Below, piece after piece: positions 27,071 to 38,900 of a stretch of 64,000 nucleotides of DNA. The DNA lies in the NCBI GenBank assembly GCA_049487715.1, contig CP150561.1, positions 310,001-374,000 of the forward strand. The letters are read 5' to 3'. The notes below the pieces were generated by a model. It was not told the origin of the DNA. It saw only the letters and a program-made list of their open reading frames with translations, and did no database searches. Within the stretch, counting starts at the first letter, position 1. Every line of letters starts with the position of its first letter. The position numbers and the translations under genes were made by a program. The DNA is from Pycnococcus provasolii. Lineage: Eukaryota > Chlorophyta > Pseudoscourfieldiophyceae > Pseudoscourfieldiales.

Positions 27071-28606
27071 TTATACATGACTTCCCGACGATGGCGTTGG
27101 CGCCCAGAAAAGGAGGCTGTGAGCCATCCCAGAGGATGATCGCACAACATTCATCAATGTCTTAGCAGTCCACACAGCTGCAAGCGTTGTTAGGTACTCG
27201 TGCGTCTCCGAAGGGTGATATTTCTGAGCGGCTAAGTATGTGCCTAGCACCACGGTAAACACTAAAAGCCCCCAACACATGATATTGCGTGCAATCCCGA
27301 AGCTCTGCGACGCGGCAAGCGCACCGTCCGCGAGGAACGCGAAAGCATTGATTGGCTGTGCGGCGATGAGCACCGCCCAAGGCGACACACGCGAGCCACG
27401 ACCGAACAGATCAGACATGACCTTATCATGATCGGCTTGTCTCAGAAACAGACGCACAGTCGAGTGAGGAGCAAACGCAAAGGCAAGAGCGATCGACGAG
27501 CTGATGGCAACGGCGTGCACGCTCGCACGGCCAAGAAGATGTCTGATTTTGATGGTGTACTCGTGCCGCCGTTCGTCTTCTTGCTCCTCGTTGTCGCGTG
27601 CGCTACTGAGTTTTGACCCCAGAATGGTTACGGCATCTGCAACGCCGTCAACGGCGTAGCTCGTTACGAGCCAGAGGGTTAAGATGATTTGGTGCGCTGC
27701 GAGAGCGGTGGAGTCGACGGAAGCTACGACGAGCGTTGCGGCGAGGAACGACGCTTGTAGAGCCAAGCTTCGCACGAAGTGGCGAACACCGTCTGCAAGG
27801 AACGTGTAGAACATGTTCTTGATGTTCACGTTGTCATCGTCTTCGTTCGTGTCGTAGGAATGCAGCAGTGCTTCATCCAAGGGAGCTCCCGCCTGGATTT
27901 GTTCCTCCTCCTCTTCTGCCTTTTTTTTCCTTCTCCAAGACCGCCATGCTCGCATGGCCGTTGCGATGACTGCCAACACCGCCCAGCTTATTGCAGTGGC
28001 CGTTCCTGCACCTCTCATTCCCGAAGGAAGAAACGGCGGCGGCTTCGTGAGAGATGTGTAGGTGAGAGACGCTTCGATGACGACTTGCACGAGTGACAGC
28101 GCGGCTGCGGCGTACATTTGTCCGTCCGCGGACATGGCAGCTTGTGCGCTCATGGCAACGACACGGAACGGTATGCTCGCGACACGCGGGTAGTAGTACG
28201 CGAGTGTTTCTTGTTGAGGTGTCTTTAAGATGGCAACAAGCTGAGATGCTGCAGCTGCTAGAATCGCTGCAGGCAGAGCCCCCGCGAATATGGCGCTGAT
28301 GGTGGTAATCATTTCGAACGAGTTTTTCTTATTCGAACCTGTTGACGACGTCGGCAGGGATGTGAGCGCTGCGACCTTTGATGCGACTCCGACGGCGAAG
28401 TAGTTGGTAGGAAATGCGGCAAACGAGCACATGCTGGATACCGCCGCAAAAATGGCAAGTGATGTGTGTCCTTTGATTCGACCAAATAACACACTAGAAA
28501 TGAGAGTTCCTAGTGGTGTCGCGAGGTTCAAAATCAAAGCTGGTAAGGCTAACCGAGTGATTGCCAGATGGGATGGTGAAGGACATGGCAAAGGAGGCGT
28601 CGCCAT
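27071..28606 (-). CDS. MATE-family multidrug/metabolite transporter
   Basis: 511 aa with about twelve hydrophobic segments in two halves. Typical MATE features are LALPALILNLATPLGTLISS near the N-terminus, a matching region in the second half (AISSSIALAFAFAPHSTVRLF), and ADGALAASQSFGIARNIMC close to the end, which resembles the DinF-like branch found in plant and algal plastids. It would exchange H+ or Na+ for organic cations or organic acids across a membrane. A charged loop with Glu and Lys runs sits in the middle of the protein. No obvious transit peptide is present. The substrate cannot be inferred. The gene diverges from the Nudix gene across a 1.2-kb gap. Confidence 0.8.
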   Translation of the reverse strand: MATPPLPCPSPSHLAITRLALPALILNLATPLGTLISSVLFGRIKGHTSLAIFAAVSSMCSFAAFPTNYFAVGVASKVAALTSLPTSSTGSNKKNSFEMITTISAIFAGALPAAILAAAASQLVAILKTPQQETLAYYYPRVASIPFRVVAMSAQAAMSADGQMYAAAALSLVQVVIEASLTYTSLTKPPPFLPSGMRGAGTATAISWAVLAVIATAMRAWRSWRRKKKAEEEEEQIQAGAPLDEALLHSYDTNEDDDNVNIKNMFYTFLADGVRHFVRSLALQASFLAATLVVASVDSTALAAHQIILTLWLVTSYAVDGVADAVTILGSKLSSARDNEEQEDERRHEYTIKIRHLLGRASVHAVAISSSIALAFAFAPHSTVRLFLRQADHDKVMSDLFGRGSRVSPWAVLIAAQPINAFAFLADGALAASQSFGIARNIMCWGLLVFTVVLGTYLAAQKYHPSETHEYLTTLAAVWTAKTLMNVVRSSSGMAHSLLFWAPTPSSGSHV

Positions 28607-29809
28607 TCCGAATGAGGCTCACGAACGACGTACTGTACGACTTATGCCGACTCGAGGTTACCCACCGAATGATGTGAGAACGTCAACTGACAGACTGACC
28701 ACTGGTCACCACCCCCCGTGTGATGAGACAAGCACTGCGTTGCAAGCACTCTGCAACTGCAATTACCCAATGAGGCAAATGAGTCCCGTGTGCGGCCCAC
28801 TAATAAGATAGACTAGTACGAGGTAAGGCAAAAGCAAGGCAATACGGCAGCCACAAAGCACACACAAAGCACACAAAGCACACAAAGCACACGCAAGCAC
28901 ACAAAGCACACGCCGCCAGGAATGATGAGGTGGCGCCTGATAAGAACGAGAACGAGATGACATGGCGGAGAGGAGAGAACCCGAACCCTAATGTAACCCG
29001 AACCCTAATGTAACCCTAACCCTAACGCCACGCGAAGAAGGGTTAGGGTTTAACACCGGTTTCGGCTTAGAGGGGTACGCTTCGTTGGAGATTGATGGCA
29101 TCCAAATGTTGTTCCCACAGGTTCTCCCCACGGTCGTTCCAAAAGCTGCCCCCGGGCTCTGGTGTCGTTTTCTGAAAGTGGTATTTGGTTCCCCCCCCCC
29201 CCGGGCCCGGGGCTGCCCCCCTCTCACCCGGGGCGGCCCGGCCTTTCGGAATCGCTTTTGACGCGCTCGCTCATCTATCGTAGGGTAGGTGTGTTGTCAT
29301 CAGCTTCACCGTGTGTGTGTCTCGTTAACGCCGTGTGTCTCGCTACTACAGGGCGCTGTAGTCTGTTAGTCCTGTGTAGGACTTTGTGTGTGCAGGTACT
29401 TATTTTTTGTTAAGTGATAGGTTCTCAGGCTCTTTGTCGCGTATTGGATTCTCATTGATTTCTCGTGGCGCACTTCTTGTGGACTTCCTGAAGGTCTTCT
29501 CTCTGGAAGGAAGGAAGGAAGGGTTCGCCGCGAATCTATTTGTCAGGCGCAGGCACGCGAACGATTTGTGAAACCTCGACGCTCAGCTTATTGGTTTTGC
29601 GGGTGGGCTGGGTGACTTCACCTTGTTGGTATACATAAATACCGTTGGTTCTTGCAAAAAAATAAAAAAAAAAGAACAAGATGGTGAATCAATAGCCTAC
29701 GCTGGCGCCTTTGATTGCGCTGCTCAAAAGAAACCAAACGAAACAAAACCCTCTCCCCCGCCAAAAAAACCACACCGTCAACATCAAGAAAATACAACAC
29801 ACATAACCG
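28607..29809. other. Long divergent gap: tandem repeats and telomere-like motifs
   Basis: At 28851-28912 there is a CACACAAAG-type tandem repeat. At 28981-29050 CCCTAA-type units alternate with degenerate ones, followed by one TTAGGG unit in the opposite sense. A G/C homopolymer-rich stretch including ten C in a row lies at 29190-29240. A (GGAA)n run is at 29509-29522. No coding sequence was supported here. Confidence 0.5.
28981..29050 (-). repeat. Degenerate telomere-like array
   Basis: Repeated CCCTAATGTAACCCGAA units followed by perfect CCCTAA units and then one GGGTTAGGGTTT in inverse orientation, in the divergent MATE/Nudix gap. Confidence 0.8.
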
Positions 29810-30676
29810 ATGGCGACAACAGCCGTTCTTGAAACACCCGCAACACCAAACGCAACCGACTGCCACCTCACAGAAAGTCGCACGGGGCGGCATAAGCAGC
29901 GGTACTCGGCATCTGGCGAGCGCCTGCTCGCGGGGTGTATACCAGTCCGAGCCGTGCCACAGCTGCTGTCCGCACCGTCGACGAGCACAGCCGTGCTTGC
30001 AGATCTCGGCGTTGACGCGACAAGCACAACACCACCACCTTTGCCAACTTCGCCCTCGTTGGCCAGCACAGTTCCCGCGTTGCCAGCACACGCCACGCCG
30101 AGTTGCTCGACAACAACCACGACAGCGGCAACCACAGCCACCAAGCCAACTTCGTCGATGATCGAGGTGCTCATGGTGAGCAGCACGCGCGACGCCGACG
30201 AGCTCGTCTTTCCCAAAGGCGGTTGGGAGAACGACGAGGACCTGAAGTCCGCAGCCCTTCGCGAGACGATGGAGGAGGCTGGCGTAGGAGGCGTTCTCAC
30301 TGCGCAGCTTGGCACGTACCGTTACGCGAGCAAACGGCGCGCACTTGGTGACGTGGACGCGAAGATGTCGTGCGTGGCTCACATGTTCGCGATGCGCGTC
30401 GACGCCGTCATGGACACTTGGCCTGAGATGTCGCGCGGGCGCGTCTGGATTCCGGCGGAGGCTGCTGCCGCGCGTTGCCGCCACAAGTGGCAGGCGGATG
30501 CGGTCGAGCACTTGCTAAGCCTTCCTCCCGCCAGAGTGCTGAACGGCGAGCTTGAGCTTGACGACGAGCTGAATGGCGTCGAAGCTACGGCAGCAGCTCT
30601 AGCAGCACCTGAGACGACGGACGGGGAGAAGAATGCACCACCCGCTCCTGCGCCTGCGAAGTCATCGTGCACGTGA
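29810..30676 (+). CDS. Nudix hydrolase, diphosphoinositol-polyphosphate type
   Basis: 288 aa. The Nudix box is complete at residues 137-159: GGWENDEDLKSAALRETMEE followed by AGV, with the metal-binding RETMEE core. The core flanks (ELVFPKGGWE before it and LGTYRYASKR after it) and the later HMFAMRVDAVMDTWPEM and KWQADAVEHL resemble the DIPP/NUDT3 branch and the plant NUDT12/13/16 group. These cleave diphosphoinositol polyphosphates, dinucleoside polyphosphates or mRNA caps. Residues 50-110 form a Ser/Thr/Ala-rich insertion before the Nudix fold. The C-terminus is Ala/Pro-rich. No targeting signal was seen. It converges with the CZIB-like gene. Confidence 0.85.
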   Translation: MATTAVLETPATPNATDCHLTESRTGRHKQRYSASGERLLAGCIPVRAVPQLLSAPSTSTAVLADLGVDATSTTPPPLPTSPSLASTVPALPAHATPSCSTTTTTAATTATKPTSSMIEVLMVSSTRDADELVFPKGGWENDEDLKSAALRETMEEAGVGGVLTAQLGTYRYASKRRALGDVDAKMSCVAHMFAMRVDAVMDTWPEMSRGRVWIPAEAAAARCRHKWQADAVEHLLSLPPARVLNGELELDDELNGVEATAAALAAPETTDGEKNAPPAPAPAKSSCT

Positions 30677-30857
30677 TATACCAATAGGAGTGTGACATGG
30701 TCACTGCGTATGTGACTTCTCTTTTTTACTCGATGCAACATATCATCATCCATCATCATCATCATCATCATCATGAAGAAACAAACAAACAAACAAACAC
30801 GAGAGACTCCCGCGGCGCGTTCACACAACCCGCCCGAACGGAGGGGTGATATTTTTT

Positions 30858-31349
30858 TCACTTCTTCGGCTTGTGCTTGACAATGCGGCTTTCCATCTCG
30901 GAAATCCCGACGGGTTCTTCTCCCTTCTCGCAGTACTCGTTCCAGTCCTCCTTCAGGTCGACGTCCGTCCACGTGGTTCCTGCTGTACTTCGTACGATGT
31001 ATCCACTTTCTGGGAACCACTTGGTGATGTCAGCACCTCGGCACTCGAACGCGGCGATGGGCACGTAGGTTTCTGAGTCTTCTGCGTCAATGTATGGCCG
31101 CGTGTGTTTCGGTATGGAGACGACGTTGATGGTTGCTTCCTTTTTGCTTTCCGGCCACTTCATGACGAAGTGCGCGGTTCCCTTTGAGTTTGGAATATCG
31201 AATTCTTCGTTGTCTGATATGAAGACGGTATCTTTGGTTTCCATGCCGTCGGGACTGGATAGGCTGACGCAGAACGTGTGGTGAGGTGGAAGCGCGAGTC
31301 GAGCGACGTTCTCCAGCGAGCAACGAGCTTCGATGACGAGGAACACCAT
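30858..31349 (-). CDS. CZIB: CZIB/DUF866-family protein lacking the zinc-binding CxxC pairs
   Basis: 163 aa from the ATG at 31349, matching the family's length of about 160. Family hallmarks are present: the N-terminal strand VIEARCSLENVARL, the core AAFECRGADITKWFPESGY, and TTWTDVDLKEDWNEYCEKGEEPVGI near the end. In human C1orf123 (CZIB) and plant DUF866 proteins the middle carries two CxxC pairs that bind zinc. Here the equivalent positions read FCVSLSSPDGM and VMKWPESKKE, so both CxxC motifs are gone. Only one Cys lies near the first site. No frameshift can explain this, because sequence around both sites stays aligned with the family (KGTAHFVMK corresponds to KGTAHLVQK). The family's function is poorly known. 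This copy should not bind zinc in the usual way. Confidence 0.8.
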   Translation of the reverse strand: MVFLVIEARCSLENVARLALPPHHTFCVSLSSPDGMETKDTVFISDNEEFDIPNSKGTAHFVMKWPESKKEATINVVSIPKHTRPYIDAEDSETYVPIAAFECRGADITKWFPESGYIVRSTAGTTWTDVDLKEDWNEYCEKGEEPVGISEMESRIVKHKPKK

Positions 31350-32976
31350 CACAGGGAAGGGAGCAAGCGAAAATCAAGGGTGTGATGGCACGTGCGTGAA
31401 AATACACAAGGGAGGAGGGACACGTCAGGTGGGTTTTTCCACGTCGGGACCCGTTCGTCCGGCCCCGTACACAACAAACTGCGCAACAGCGCAACAGAGG
31501 GAGTCGGGTTAGGGTTGTGGATCACCCTAACCCTAACCCTAACCCTAACCCTAACCCTAACCCTTGGCGGGTGGGGTTCGTTGGGCTTTCGTTGGGTGGG
31601 TTGGGTGGGTTAGGGTGGTCTTCCTCCTGATCAAGTATGTATAGTACTTGTTCATCCCAGGAGGACTGTTGGCTGTTGTGAACGGCCTATCATAAAGGTT
31701 TAAGTGGGCCTGCTCTTCAGTCATCAGGCCTCTCCCATGGTGGTGGTAACTGGTACCCGGTAAGGTTAGGTTTTTCCCACTTCTCGGCGCGAGGCTCGTT
31801 GTCTTCGTCGGCGATGACGCGACGATAGACTAGTCACTAGTCTAGGGTAGGTACAGGTACCCGGTAATGCAAGTTACGACGTCACTCGACTCGAGAACAG
31901 AGAGATGTCCAAGAATCGCATCCATTGCAATCAAGGCGCAAGCAAGACGATGCCCAAGACCAGAGCTCTCTATCTGACCGACCGTCTTACGGGCGTTGGA
32001 CTTCAAGACGGTGATCCACCGTTGCATGTTCAGGCCTGATATGCGGCACCTCCAGGAGTCCAGGTGCTAGGGAGTAGGGGACGGCAACCTGAACCTGGAT
32101 GGAGAGGGAGAGGGAGACTTCATCCAGTCGTCCCTCACTCACTCGAAGAAATAGCGTCAAGAACCAGCGAGGCGAGGAGGCTTGAAGAACTGAAGAAGGA
32201 TGAACACCGCAGGATTCCACCAGGCACAGGCACAGGCAACGTCTTGCAAGCCTTACTCTTGATGAAAGGGCTCCGCCGATGACGGTCGGTCAGGACTCAG
32301 AGGTCTCCGTCTAAGGTTGTGGGACTGGGACCCACCTGAGTTGAGTGAGGTGCGAGCTCAGTAGAGCGAAGAAGAGCGAAGAAGAGCGAAGAAGAGCTCA
32401 GGCGCAGGCGCAGAAGAGAGAAGAGAGCCTGATGAAGAGAGAAGAGCACCGGCGCAGAAGAGAGCTCGCTCTGCAGGAACTCCCAGGAGCTCTGAAGTCT
32501 GGCTGGAGGTGTGTGTGCACGGTGCGAGTCTCTGCTCGTCTCGCTGCTTTGGTGCTGCTTCGCCCGTCTCACCAGCGTCTGGAGGGGAGCCAGCCAGCCA
32601 GCCAGCGCTTTGCTCCGAGACTACCTTACCTGTGGTCTCCGGAGTCCTTCCAAGAAAGACGTTGTAACAGGGGCGCCGAGTGCGTGTGCGTGTGCGTGTG
32701 CGCGCTCAACAGCTTCGTATAAGCTTGGTGGTGGTTCTAGGGAGTCACTCCACACACAGGTGCGTGTGCGGTGTGCGTGTGTGCGTGTGTGCCTTGTTGA
32801 GGCCGGCCTTAAGGTTGAGGCCTTAAGGGCGACACCACCTGTGTCTCGGTCGGCACAACTTCTCTGAGGAAGGACAACTTCTTCTGCCGCCAATCTTCTG
32901 GTTTCGTGTCGCCGCCTGCTCCGGAGCCTCTGTATCATCCGTTCCTAAGACGCCCCAGGAACTCGAGACTCGTTCC
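31350..32976. other. 1.6-kb divergent gap upstream of the dynein gene
   Basis: Contains the CCCTAA array at 31524-31563, a GGTGGGTTGGGTGGGTTAGGG G-rich tract at about 31590-31620, two copies of a TACCCGGTAA motif (31756 and 31857) and a 17-base near-palindrome at 31825-31841. Purine-rich tandem repeats are near 32101 and 32365-32400, and (GT)n/(GTGC)n stretches are at 32676-32700 and 32762-32795. The frames here are low-complexity only. It probably holds the dynein promoter and 5' UTR. Confidence 0.5.
31524..31563 (-). repeat. Telomere-like (CCCTAA)n array
   Basis: Nearly seven perfect units on the plus strand, between the starts of the CZIB-like and dynein genes. Confidence 0.95.
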
Positions 32977-35900
32977 ATGGCGGCGAACTTCAACATAGAA
33001 GACAGCTACACAGCAATAGGAGGAGGAGGAGGAGGAGGAGGAGGAGGAGGAGGTGCCGGCGCGATGCGTGACCCGTTCCTCAAGGAGCTGCCCGACGACG
33101 CGCGACTGCTCATATGGCCCATCGCCGACGTTCTCGGCGATACGGCGGAACGTGCGACGGCGCCCGCAGTCGACCGAGACGTCAACGTCGCCGCGCACTT
33201 TGCCAAGGCGACGGAAATGAACATAGCGAAGCACGTGTCGCGTACCAGCAAGCGCATGCCGCCCATACTGAACGGCGACGCGCTCTTCACGCAGAGCGCG
33301 CCTTTCGGCGATACGAACGACCTGTACTATCACAGCCCGGCGAACAGAATCGGAAGCAACTACTCACCGAGCTCTTTCTTCGCAGGCTCCGTGCTTGTCG
33401 AGAACATTCCCGCCGGTGGGTCCGCCGCAAGCGGAGGAAGCTTGCCTCCGCTGCGCAACGGAAAGGCGAAAAAGGCGAAGACTCAGCTCGAGGTTCTCGC
33501 CGAGAGTGCGATGGCGCGAAAGGCGCGTGCACTAGCGCCGGCACCCGCGCCCGAACCCATTCACCCCGAACCTCTGCTTGACTCCGTGAAGGATCGTGGA
33601 AGCTGGAAGGACTTCTCCGCGCCGTTCGCGGAGCCAACTCAGCCGACTCGATACTTTCACGAGACGGTGGATCTGATGCGCAACGTCCCAGACTTCACGC
33701 GATTTGGCGACCCCGTCGACGTGAGGCGGTACTCCGACGACGAGGTGAAGTCCATCGCCTCGGCCGTCACACGGTACCACTACTACGTGGAGCAGGGCAT
33801 CGACGACTACTTCGTTGCGCCGTTCAACGACGAGTGGTGGGAACGCGCTATGATGCTTGTGCCGTCGTCACCGCCGCGCAACGTTGCCAGCGAGTACTAC
33901 GAAGAGCTGCTAGACAGCAGCTACCACGAAATCGTTCAGGACTACGTGCGCAGCGTGAAGATGTGCATCCTCGACTACACGCTGTGCTCGTACAAGGAGC
34001 GCGCGCGTCTGGACATGGAGGCGATCCTGCCTGTGCTGCGCGTTCCGCCGAGCCAGCGCGCGCCGCTGGGAGAGTACCTCCCCGAGGTGTGGCGCGCGAA
34101 CGTCGAGGAGGCGCGCGAGGACATCGCGTGGTCGCTGCAGACGCTCAGCCAGAATGCGCTCGAGCTGTCGGCTCTCTGGGAAGGGTTCGTGTCGAAGCTG
34201 CTGCTCGACACCAGCTCGGACGAGTTCAGGGCGAAAATGCCGTTCAAGAGCGAAGGGTTCCGCGCATTTCAGACCGAGTGCACGGAGCGCGTGAAGGGCG
34301 CGCTGTGGACGACTTGGGTGCCGAAGAGCGCCGAGCTCTTCCGCCGCATTCCGCCCATTTTCATCAACGCGGACGCGGAGGCGTACTACCGCTCCGTGTC
34401 GACACTGCAGAGCAACCAGCTTCGCAAGCTCGTCACGGACTCGTTCGGCGCGTACATATCGCTCTTCGAGTTATACTCGCCAGCTCCCACGGAGTGCGAC
34501 CCGCAGGGCGACGTTCTCAAGTGGTCGAGTCCGCCGTGCTTTCACATCTCGCTTGTCGCGCACGGCGCGAAGCAGGTGTTCGAGCCGAGCTTCCGCGAGA
34601 TTGCCGATATGGTCGAGGAGACGATCGAACAGTGCGTGACGAGCGTGCAGGGCATCCCGCGCGTTGGCGCTGGTGCCGGCGGCGGCGTCGCGTCGTCGTC
34701 CGGAGGTGCGTCGGGACCAGCGCCACCTGCCGGTGCTGGTGCGGGCGCCGCCGACAGCGCCGGTGCCGGTGCCGGCCCGATGATGGGAGGCCAGGCGGCA
34801 CGTAAGCTGGCGCACATCCCCGTTACCAACCTCGACGAAGGCAGTGTTGCGATGGTCAAGGCGCGCGTGGAATCCATCCTCGAGGAGAACACGATCGCGC
34901 CCACGAAGCTCGCGGCTCTCTTCGACGACTTCATGTACATTCTTGACATTGACATTCCCCCTTATCTGGAGAAGTTTGGCTCCGAGCAGCACACGCTCGA
35001 TGAGTACGCCGCGGAGATTGACAAGTTCTACAAGGCGGCTAATGATGTGTACTACATGTGCTGCTCGAGCGTTCGCACGGGCATGTACGTCATGAACTGC
35101 ACCGGCCTGCAGACGGCGATCATCGACAAGGCGAACGAGGTGGCGTCGAAGCTGCTCGACCAGATTCGCAGAACGATGATGGAATCGAACAACACCATCG
35201 TCGAGCGGTACACGATCATGCACGCGGAGGTGCAGAAGGTGGCGACCACCACCGAGGAAATACTGTCGTTGAAAAAGTACATTCAGAAGTGCGCGACAGA
35301 GCTCGAACAGCTGCAGAACGAGATCAATGCGAACAAGCAGCGCGAGGCGTTCCTCTTCGACAACCGATTCGAGTGCCCCGAGGTGGACTTCCTGCTGGCG
35401 ATCAAATCGTACGAGTGGCCAAAGAAAATCATCAGCATCATGAAGGAGGCTGTGACGAAGGCGAACCAGGAGTACCGCGCCTTCGAGGATCGCGTCAAGC
35501 AGCGCCGCACCGCTTTCGCGCAACTTCTCACGCAGTACGAGGAGGAGATCGCGCTGTACGCCGACCGCGGCGAGCTTGAGTCGCGCGACAAGTACGCGAG
35601 CGAGCTGAAGGACATGAAGGAGAAGCTTGCGGCGGCTCAGATTGAGGGAGACGAGATCAACTACCAAGAGCAGCTGTTCGGCTGGCCGAAGACGGCGTTC
35701 ACGAAAATCCAGGAAATGGTGACGACGGTTGAGCCATTCTACAACCTCTGGACGATTGCCAGCGAATTCTACAAGAGCTGGGCAATTTGGATGAATGGCC
35801 CTTTCAGCCGTCTCAATCCGGAGGATGTCGAGGAGAAGGTTGGCGACATGTTCCGAACCATCTTCAAGCTGAACAAGTTTTTCTCCGGTGCCACGGGCAA

Positions 35901-38900
35901 CCCTGAGCTGCCGGAGCCGCTCAAGGTGGCGCAGACGTGCAAGGAGAAAATCGAGAAGTTCCAGGAGCTGCAGCCGATCATTAACAGCGTATGCAACCCC
36001 GGTCTTCGCGACCGCCACTGGGTCGCGATGTCGGAGATTGTTGGCTTCGACATCAAGCGAGACGACCACACGAGCTTGAGCCGCCTGCTCGACCGCCACA
36101 TCGAGGACCACAAGCAGCCTCTCGAGGAGCTGAGCGATCACGCGTCGCGCGAGTCGTCGCTGGAGAAGACGCTCGACAAAATGGAGGTTGACTGGCAGGG
36201 CGTTGCATTCGAGTGCAAGGTGTGGAAGGAGACGGGCACGTACATCCTTGGAGGTGGTCCGATCGATGAGGCTCAGCTGCTCCTTGACGTAAGTCTACCA
36301 CTAACCACCTAAAATACACAAAAAAACAATCTCTAACAAGCTAACACACTAAATAAAACAGGACCACATCATCAAGGCGCAGGCGATGGCCGCGTCGCCG
36401 TTTGCCAAGCCGTTTGAAGACCGCCTCAATCCGTGGCTTGCGAAGCTCACTCGACTGCAGGACATTCTTGACAGCTGGCTGAAGTGCCAGAGCTCGTGGA
36501 TTTATTTAGAGCCCATCTTCGGCGCGGAGGAGATTATGAGGCAGATTCCCGTCGAAGGTGCCGCATTCCGAGCCATGGACACAGCCTGGAGACGCATCAT
36601 GAAAGACACGCTGGAAGAACCTTTGGCCATGGACATTGCGATACGCCACAACTTGCTGGAGGACTTGCTGGAGTGCAACAAGTCACTTGCTGTTGTCGAA
36701 AAGGGACTGAGTGACTTCTGCGAGGGCAAAAAGATGGCTTTCCCGCGCTTCTACTTTTTGTCGAACGACGAGCTGCTTGAGATCCTGTCGGAGGCGAAGG
36801 ACCCTATCAAGGTTCAGCCGTTCATCTGCAAGTGCTTTGAATCCATCAAGGAGGTGGAGTTCACTCCTGAAGTGACCATCGTCAGCTTGGTGTCTTTCGA
36901 GCAGGAGAAGGTGCCGTTCGTGCGTGCGATCAATCCCGCGGAGATGGGAGGCGTCGAAAATTGGATGCTTGAAATTCAGAACGTCATGCAGCAAAGCCTG
37001 CTTAAGGTGGCGAGCGATTCGATTCAAGCCTACGCGAACAACACGCGTGAACGCTGGATTCTTGAGTGGCCTGGCCAGCTCGTTTTGTGTATTGGTCAGC
37101 TCTACTGGACACTCGAGGTGACCAAGGCCCTGGACGAGAAGGGAAACGATGGCCTGCGCGAGTACGGCGAGAAGTGCTCGGGTCAGCTCACGAATATTGT
37201 GAATTTAGTCCGCGGCGAGCTCACGAAGCTTGAGCGCGCGACACTCGGCGCGCTCGTTGTCATTGACGTGCACGCACGCGACGTTGTCGTGCAGATGGCA
37301 AACGAGGGCGTTTCGGCGACGACGGACTTCATGTGGCTGGCTCAGCTGCGCTACACGTGGGAGCACGACGACTCTCGCTTCAACACGGAGACAATCTACT
37401 GCCGCATGATTAACGCTGAGGCGCTGTACGGCTACGAGTACCTCGGCAACAGCTCACGTCTTGTGATCACGCCTCTGACAGATCGTTGCTACCGCACGTT
37501 GATGGGGGCGATTCACCTGTACCTTGGAGGTGCACCCGCCGGACCCGCCGGGACGGGAAAGACAGAGACGACGAAGGATCTCAGCAAGGCGCTCGCGATT
37601 CAGTGCGTTGTGTTCAACTGCTCCGACTCTATGGATTACATCATGCTTGGCAAGTTCTTCAAAGGCCTGGCGTGCTCGGGCGCGTGGGCGTGCTTCGACG
37701 AGTTCAACCGCATCGAGCTGGAGGTGCTATCGGTCGTGGCGCAGCAGGTGCTGACCATCCAGCGCGCCGTGGCTCGCCGCGCGGTTACGTTCGTGTTCGA
37801 AGGCGTGGAGCTGAAGCTCGTTTGGACGTGCAACGTCTTTATCACCATGAACCCTGGCTACGCCGGACGTTCGGAGCTCCCGGACAACCTGAAGGCGCTG
37901 TTCCGCGACGTCGCGATGATGGTTCCCGACTACGGCATGATTGGTGAGATTATTTTGTACAGCTTTGGGTACCTCGAAGCTCGTTCGATAGCCCGCAAGC
38001 TCGTGCAGACGTATCGTCTTTGCTCCGAGCAGCTCAGTTCGCAGGATCACTACGACTACGGCATGCGCGCGGTCATCTCCGTGCTGCGCGCGGCGGGCAA
38101 CCTCAAGCGCAAGTTCACCGAGGAGCAGGAGGACGTTTTGATGCTCCGCTCGATTCAGGACGTGAACCTTCCCAAGTTCCTCGACCAGGACGTGCCGTTG
38201 TTCAAGGGCATTCTCTCCGACCTCTTCCCCGGCGTCGTGCTTCCAGTGCCCGACTACGTTGCCATCACAGACGCGCTTCGTGACAACTGCATCAAGCGAT
38301 CGATCGAGCCGCTGGACAACTTCTTCGAGAAGACCATCCAGCTGTACGAAATGATCGTCGTGCGCCACGGCCTGATGCTCGTCGGCGAATCGTTCGCGAT
38401 GAAGACGGAGTCGTACCGCGTGCTCGCCATGGCGCTCGGCGACCTGTGTGCTAAGGGCTTGAATGGCGAGGAGAAGACGAAATACTACGTTCTCAATCCC
38501 AAGAGCGTGACCATGGCTCAGCTGTACGGTAACGAGGACCCTGTGTCGAAGGAGTGGCAGGACGGCGTTCTTGCGGTTATTTTCCGCAATGCCGCGCGCG
38601 ACACGAGCCCCGATCGCAAGTGGGTCATCTTCGACGGCCCCGTCGATGCCATCTGGATCGAGAACATGAACACCGTGCTGGACGACAACAAGAAGCTTTG
38701 TTTGAACTCTGGCGAGATTATTGCCATGCAGGGATTGATGAACATGATTTTCGAGGTGCAGGATCTCGCTGTCGCAAGTCCCGCCACCGTGAGTCGCTGT
38801 GGTATGGTCTACATGCAGGCATCCCTTCTCGGCTGGCAGCCGGTTCTCACGTGCTGGCTGCGCACGCTCCCAGAAACGCTGAAGGAGGAGCACAAGGAGC

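Noticed and set aside
34471-36141. 556-codon minus-strand open frame
   Set aside because: Antisense to dynein exon 1; Arg/Leu/Val-rich shadow of the real coding strand.
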